Positions 59,701 to 64,000 of a stretch of 64,000 nt of DNA are shown in pieces (the stretch's first letter is position 1; every line of letters starts with the position of its first letter). Source of the stretch: Aphrophora alni (Eukaryota > Arthropoda > Insecta > Hemiptera > Aphrophoridae); assembly GCA_963513935.1 (NCBI GenBank), contig OY740769.1, positions 68,840,984-68,904,983 on the forward strand, written 5' to 3'. A program made the position numbers and the translations under genes. A model generated the notes under the pieces. It made no database searches. It was not told where the DNA came from and worked only from the letters and a program-made list of their open reading frames with translations.

Positions 59701-61260
59701 TAGTGTAAATTTGGTGAATTACATCAAGTTGATTTCAAAATAATGAAATCAAACTAATATATTATTACAAAATCAAATAAACTTTGTTTATTGCATGGTT
59801 TCGAATTTTTATATTTGATACTAAAGTCTTTACAGTTTTTTGGGAAAATAGTGTTTTAACATGAGCATCTTATGTTCCCCACTTTCTGGAGATTATATTT
59901 TAAATTTTGAAATAACGTATTCAAATCATTTTAAAAGTACATAAAATAAAATTAAAAGATATCCAGACATTAGTATTTATCTTTATAACGTTGTTTGCAA
60001 CTTTTTGAAGATTAGGTCTAATAATAATACTGTTTATATGTTTTTTAAAGAATTCTAAATATTATAGAAAATGAATATTTATGTTTAGTATAGGTTTGAA
60101 GTATTTATGATTAGTTGTTTTAAATTTTAGATTTCTTTTGTATTTTAAATGTTTACATTCTTATTCCATGAATTGTTGTAAAGCAATGTTGTTATTGGTT
60201 ATATTAACAACGTTGAATAATGCAAGTAATAAATTATTGCAATTATTTAAGTTTATTAAAATAAGTTAAAAATATGCTCACTAGGAAACAAATTTTTCAT
60301 TATAGAGAGATTTATTAAAAAGTTTTTTTTTTTTATTCTACAAGTAATTTTTAGTATTCATATTATGGTAGCAACAAAAATACTTTATAATAAATACAAC
60401 AAAGTTATTAACAAAATCTATTTTTGAATACTTTAAACCTGAAATGAAAATGTTTGTAACAAAAATAAGTATGAGAATATCTTGTATGTTCGTCAGTTCA
60501 AGACTTCAATTATATTTCTCAGCTCAGTTACTAGCCTAACAGTTCAGTTTCATTATTCTATATACTGTATTTTTAAAGTGTCATTTTTTTGAAAACATTT
60601 ACATCATACGCGTCGATAAACACCAGTGTTTTCACGTTTGTCCCGTTTTGCTCTTTCTTCTAATATCTTTGTATGATCAAATGTTGGTATGTAAAATTCT
60701 TGTATTAAGAAGAAAATTATAAATATTAAGTGATTAAAAAAGATCTAATTTTAAATTTTGAATTGAAATTAAAAATCAAATCTATCTCCGAATTTCTTTA
60801 AATTCCTTTTCGAGTTCTCCGATTTCATAAAAGTATTACATATTATGTACTGTAGAATTGGGCATTTGTGAATTACTTCTATATTTCATAATACATGCAA
60901 ATGCGTCATAATTGCTAATTGCTATTGAATAATTTATAGATATTTATAGGAGTAATACATTTAATTTCTCTAACAACGTTTGCGTGTCTCTAGTTTTATG
61001 TGAAGCCACTATAAATTGTTAATACGAGTACAATGTTTGACTACATTGTCGGAAGGTAATGACATTTCAACATTGTCAAATCCTTCCAACAACAGAATTT
61101 TACTTTAGAATAGAAAAAGCTTCAGTTAAAAATTAATTAAATAATGGAAACATATTGAAAACCATAACTGTAACATTAATGACCACAGTTTATATTTATG
61201 GACATTTTGTAGCATTCAAACTCTAAAAATCCATCCTGCAAAATAAATTTCATAAACTCG
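56778..61260. other. Long AT-rich noncoding stretch
   Basis: No gene, tandem array or element ends found. Open frames on the minus strand (56942-57148) and plus strand (57195-57452) are AT-driven. Homopolymers of T occur near 60320. Confidence 0.5.
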
Positions 61261-61460
61261 TTCTCCACATCCAACTTCCGTCGCTTGACAGATGCTGCCA
61301 CCCGGCGAGATTATCCCAAACTAATGATCATATGACTTTAGAGGGTAAAGTACAACGGCAAGACAGCCTATCTTCACTGATACCGGTATGCGAGTCTACC
61401 TGTAGTCACACAATGTCTGACATCCATATTTAGCTACGTTAGAGATAAATTTCTTTCTTG
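61261..61460. other. GC-richer unique patch
   Basis: About 61270-61440 ('ccgtcgcttgacagatgctgccacccggcgag', 'cactgataccggtatgcgag') stands out by composition. No frame stays open and I find no clear splice pair. It could be an untranslated exon, a promoter or an old element. Confidence 0.3.
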
Positions 61461-62187
61461 GACTTCAAAATTTCTACCTCAGTTTTTTGGCAATGTTAAT
61501 CTACAAGTTTTGTGCGTTTTAGTTCTATAATGTTTAGTAAATTTTCGTTTACACGGCACAAGCTTACGTGAACTGCGACAGGATTTTCCAGGTACTCAAC
61601 CTTACAGATTTTTTCATATTTAAAATTTTGTTAATGCCTTAAAATAATTTATTAATTATCATGTATTCTTTAAAATATGTATTACATGTTTTATTTAATA
61701 TTCAATGTTCTTTTGAAACTGAATGATTATAAAAATTTACTTTTCTTAAAACATACTTTACAAAATCTTGTAAAGGCACATTTTGAGTTTGGAACAATTA
61801 TGTGAAATAAGTGCAAACTAATGTTGAACTTTAACGATCGAAATATCTTATAGAACATGTCAAATATAAAACAATTGGAGAAATCTGTTCTAAATCAGAA
61901 AATTTCGTTTTACAGACTTGTGCAGATCCTTGCAAGTCTTATACAAGCTTTGTTTCAAACAAATTAAATATATATATATAGATTTATAATCATCTAAGAA
62001 GCTTTTAAGTTCAATCTTAACGAATTTCTGTCATACAATCAATTTTCTTTAATTTTGGCAAATAACCAGATATTTTCTTTAATAATGAACATTAATGCTA
62101 AAACATGTCTGATTTTGTACAGACACTAAAAAACATGTTTTTTGCTATAGCTAATATGCTGGTAGAAGAAACACAGCGAAAGATCTA
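61461..62187. other. AT-rich noncoding stretch
   Basis: Nothing I can support except a short (TA) run near 61970. Confidence 0.45.
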
Positions 62188-62240
62188 GACATGTTTCGTC
62201 CTGTTAACAAAACACGTTTTATCCAACATAGCTTCAGTTT
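62188..62240 (-). ncRNA. Degenerate hammerhead-like relic
   Basis: The minus strand carries GACGAAAC-AT-GTC (GAAA at 62197-62194, GUC at 62190-62188), which matches the 3' half of a minimal type I hammerhead. Upstream, CTGAAG (62237-62232) lacks the following conserved A. A long imperfect helix II can form ('aaaacgtgtttt'). Helix I partners do not match. Probably another decayed Penelope-like tail. Confidence 0.3.
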
Positions 62241-62409
62241 CATGTGCACAAAAGTGATGTAAAAAAAAAAAAAAAACTAACTTTATAGAACTTTAATTAA
62301 ACTCATATTGTATATGTGCCTAAAATTTATTTCAGCGAATATGTTTTCTTAAAAACATTCTTTTAGATGTAGACTTGTGTAATTAATTATAAAATATATA
62401 AAAAATTAT

Positions 62410-63145
62410 TGGGTGGAGCCTGCATGCAAACTTTCGGTCCTAACAACCTCCCAGAGGTTAGTTTCTAAATTAAAACAATTGACGTCAATTTAAAAATTTA
62501 ATATTCAAAATTTCCTTCTTTTCTTTTAAAATAAACTACTCATTTCATAATAAATTCTTTAGCTAAAACATAAATATATATTTATTGGCCAATATAGCAT
62601 TTAAGTAATTTATAAAATAAGTAATATTATGTAACCTTTTTTTTTTAAAACTTATCATTTCATAAAGTTAAAAAAAGGGGGGGATAAATATCAGTATCTT
62701 TTCATCTTTTTTTATTTTGTAATTTTTACATTTAAGGGCGTATAATTTTTTTTTTTTGGATTAATTATAATCCTGTTAATTGTTAAGCTGTGCTCATTGT
62801 TTTTGTTAAATTTTGTAACAATAAAATATATAAACTAAAAAGGGGGGGATAAATCTTCAGAATCTATTGACTAATTTTTTTATTTAAATTATAATATTTT
62901 GTATTAAGGGCATATAACTTTATTAATTATAAGATTGTTTAATCATAAGCTGTTTATGATAATTTTGTCTCAGGATGTCTTTCTCAGATGTAAATGTTAA
63001 AATCTGAAACGTTGAAATTTCTTTGTTTAAATAAACTTGAGCCTTGTTAATCACTAAATTTGTTTTTGTCTTTTTAATTTTTAATTTCTAAACATTGTTA
63101 CCATTTTGGTTCCGCCTTTCTTAAATTTAAGTCCCCTGGTAACAT
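62410..63145 (+). mobile_element. LTR of a retrotransposon (left boundary unresolved)
   Basis: The block ends in 'cccctggtaaca' just before a primer binding site at 63151. A polyadenylation signal AATAAA lies at 63030-63035. Two diverged copies of a unit starting 'aaaaagggggggataaat' lie at about 62667 and 62835 and share 'aaggg(c)(g/a)tataa'. I could not fix the 5' TG end or a target duplication, and the second LTR lies outside the window. The extent given is therefore approximate. Confidence 0.5.
62667..62960. repeat. Two diverged tandem units of about 169 bp inside the LTR
   Basis: 'aaaagggggggataaat.tcag.atct' occurs at about 62667 and 62836. Each is followed by a T-rich part, 'ttaagggc.tataa', 'attataa' and 'taagctgt'. 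Internal U3 duplications of this kind are common in LTR elements and can carry promoter or enhancer sites. Confidence 0.75.
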
Positions 63146-63150
63146 GTTTC

Positions 63151-63166
63151 TGGTAGCAGAGCGTGG
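63151..63166 (+). other. Primer binding site, initiator tRNA-Met type
   Basis: TGGTAGCAGAG matches the complement of the 3' end of animal initiator tRNA-Met over 11 bases, with a further TGG after two differing bases. It stands six bases after the 'taaca' LTR end. It fixes the element's orientation as plus. A related sequence ('acagagcttggttaattttaaattctgg') recurs 49 bases downstream near 63204. Confidence 0.65.
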
Positions 63167-63873
63167 TTAGCTTTAAATTCTAGTTTGTTTTTTTCTAAAT
63201 TACAGAGCTTGGTTAATTTTAAATTCTGGAACCGTAGTTAATTTTCAAAATTTTGCATTGGAACTATCTAAATTTAAATTCAAAATTATCTTTGTTAAAC
63301 AAGGCTCATTTTTATGTTTTGCAGCTTTTTCAAATACTGCACAACTGTTGCTGATGAAATTTTTTTTATTTAGTTTAAATATTTAAATCTCTATAAATCT
63401 ATAGTCTCTTTTTTATTATTTATTTATTTTTATAAACACTTACACAAAAACTTCTAAACCAATTTCGATAAAATTTTTTTTTATTATTATTTTGTCTGCT
63501 TAAATATTTTTTTTTATATATATATATTTACATACACTGCACACTAGTCATTCACTGAATTTGATCCAGACAGCGGGCTCATTCGGGAATCCAAAAAAAA
63601 TTTAAATAAATAATAAAATCCAAAAATAGTTAAAAACAAAAAAAAAACAAAAAAAAAATTCAAAATCTCCTTCGAAAATTTTCTCGAGTTTTCTTTCGCT
63701 TGTCTGTATTAATTCATACTTACACACACACATATACACAACAACTACACTACATATAATTCTTGAGTCTTTCTCTGGCTCTTTCATTTTTTGCATCATC
63801 TTAAAAGAATTTTTTTTTTTAAATTACTTGGTTTTTTTTTTTTTTTTTTTAATAATTATCAGCAACAGTTAAG
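63167..63873 (+). other. T-rich retrotransposon leader
   Basis: About 700 bases between the primer binding site and gag, with long T-runs (for example 63831-63850) and a short TA run near 63515. The minus-strand open frame at 63602-63799 is an antisense artefact. Packaging signals may lie here, but none can be recognised by eye. Confidence 0.5.
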
Positions 63874-64000
63874 ATGGCAGTGGATTTGCTGCGATTAGTG
63901 GACTCGTTAAAGAATACCGAGCTTGCTTTTGAGGTAGTAGCTAGAGGTGGTGAAAAAGACATTGTAGCTAAAATGCGAACCTCTCTTAGGTCCCTTCTGC
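63874..64000 (+). CDS. gag: gag of an LTR retrotransposon, 5' end only
   Basis: ATG in a good context (taagATGG) opens a frame that runs off the window after 42 codons. It begins MAVDLLRLVDSLKNTELAFE and continues with KMRTSLRSLL. The 'ELxxEVxxRG...MRxxLRxLL' pattern is characteristic of the N terminus of arthropod LTR-element capsid proteins. Its position about 700 bases after a tRNA-Met primer site agrees. Codon use is more balanced than in the flanks, suggesting a fairly young copy. Family (Ty3 versus another) cannot be settled from 42 residues. Confidence 0.7.
   Translation, partial: MAVDLLRLVDSLKNTELAFEVVARGGEKDIVAKMRTSLRSLL

Noticed and set aside
63602..63799. Minus-strand 65-codon frame in the retrotransposon leader
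   Set aside because: It is driven by T-runs, lies antisense to the element and has no domain.

Overview
Kind of DNA. This is a eukaryotic nuclear window that is very AT-rich (I judge roughly 70-75 percent A+T by eye), gene-poor and full of decayed mobile DNA. There is no bacterial-style gene packing, operon or ribosome binding site. The elements present fit an arthropod, probably an insect: hAT MITEs with 8-bp duplications, a piggyBac-like element and a Kolobok-like element at TTAA, Penelope-like hammerhead ribozymes, an LTR element primed by initiator tRNA-Met, and minisatellites. Hemiptera is a reasonable guess, but the window does not prove it. I saw no intact long host gene, tRNA, rRNA or CRISPR array.

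Layout. 0-8 kb is repeat-rich: a 139-bp tandem array interrupted by a possible MITE, an inverted pair of hammerhead-like motifs, a third hammerhead-like motif, an 898-bp piggyBac-like foldback element, and two further minisatellites (121 and 137 bp). A 220-bp repeat occurs in opposite orientations at 4.4 and 9.7 kb. 12-20 kb holds a 320-bp hAT MITE with its duplication, a long GA microsatellite, a possible untranslated first exon, a 750-bp segment duplicated in tandem, and a broken dispersed-family gene with zinc-finger-like cysteines (17.95-19.41 kb). A fragment of a Penelope-like GIY-YIG domain and a foldback hairpin follow. 20-30 kb has two minisatellites, a 183-bp hAT MITE with its duplication, a very regular hairpin, a palindrome with two head-to-head type I hammerhead ribozymes, and smaller hairpins.

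30-57 kb looks like intronic or intergenic sequence. It contains a few short open segments with balanced amino-acid composition, some of them bounded by good splice signals. The best is 34.27-34.54 kb on the minus strand. I could not name their products, their strands conflict, and their phases do not all chain, so they are listed as candidate exons only. A TATA/DRE-like minus-strand promoter with a 52-bp tandem repeat just downstream lies at 44.5-44.9 kb. A complete but internally deleted Kolobok-like element (TTAA duplication, GGGGAGAT ends, 121-residue ORF) lies at 55.26-56.41 kb. 57-62 kb is nearly featureless. The right edge enters an LTR retrotransposon: internal LTR repeats, polyadenylation signal, primer binding site, leader, and the first 42 codons of gag running off the end.

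No genes here form a pathway. The most interesting material is the set of hammerhead ribozyme motifs, including two inverted pairs with the same geometry, and the unexplained exon-like islands in 34-57 kb.
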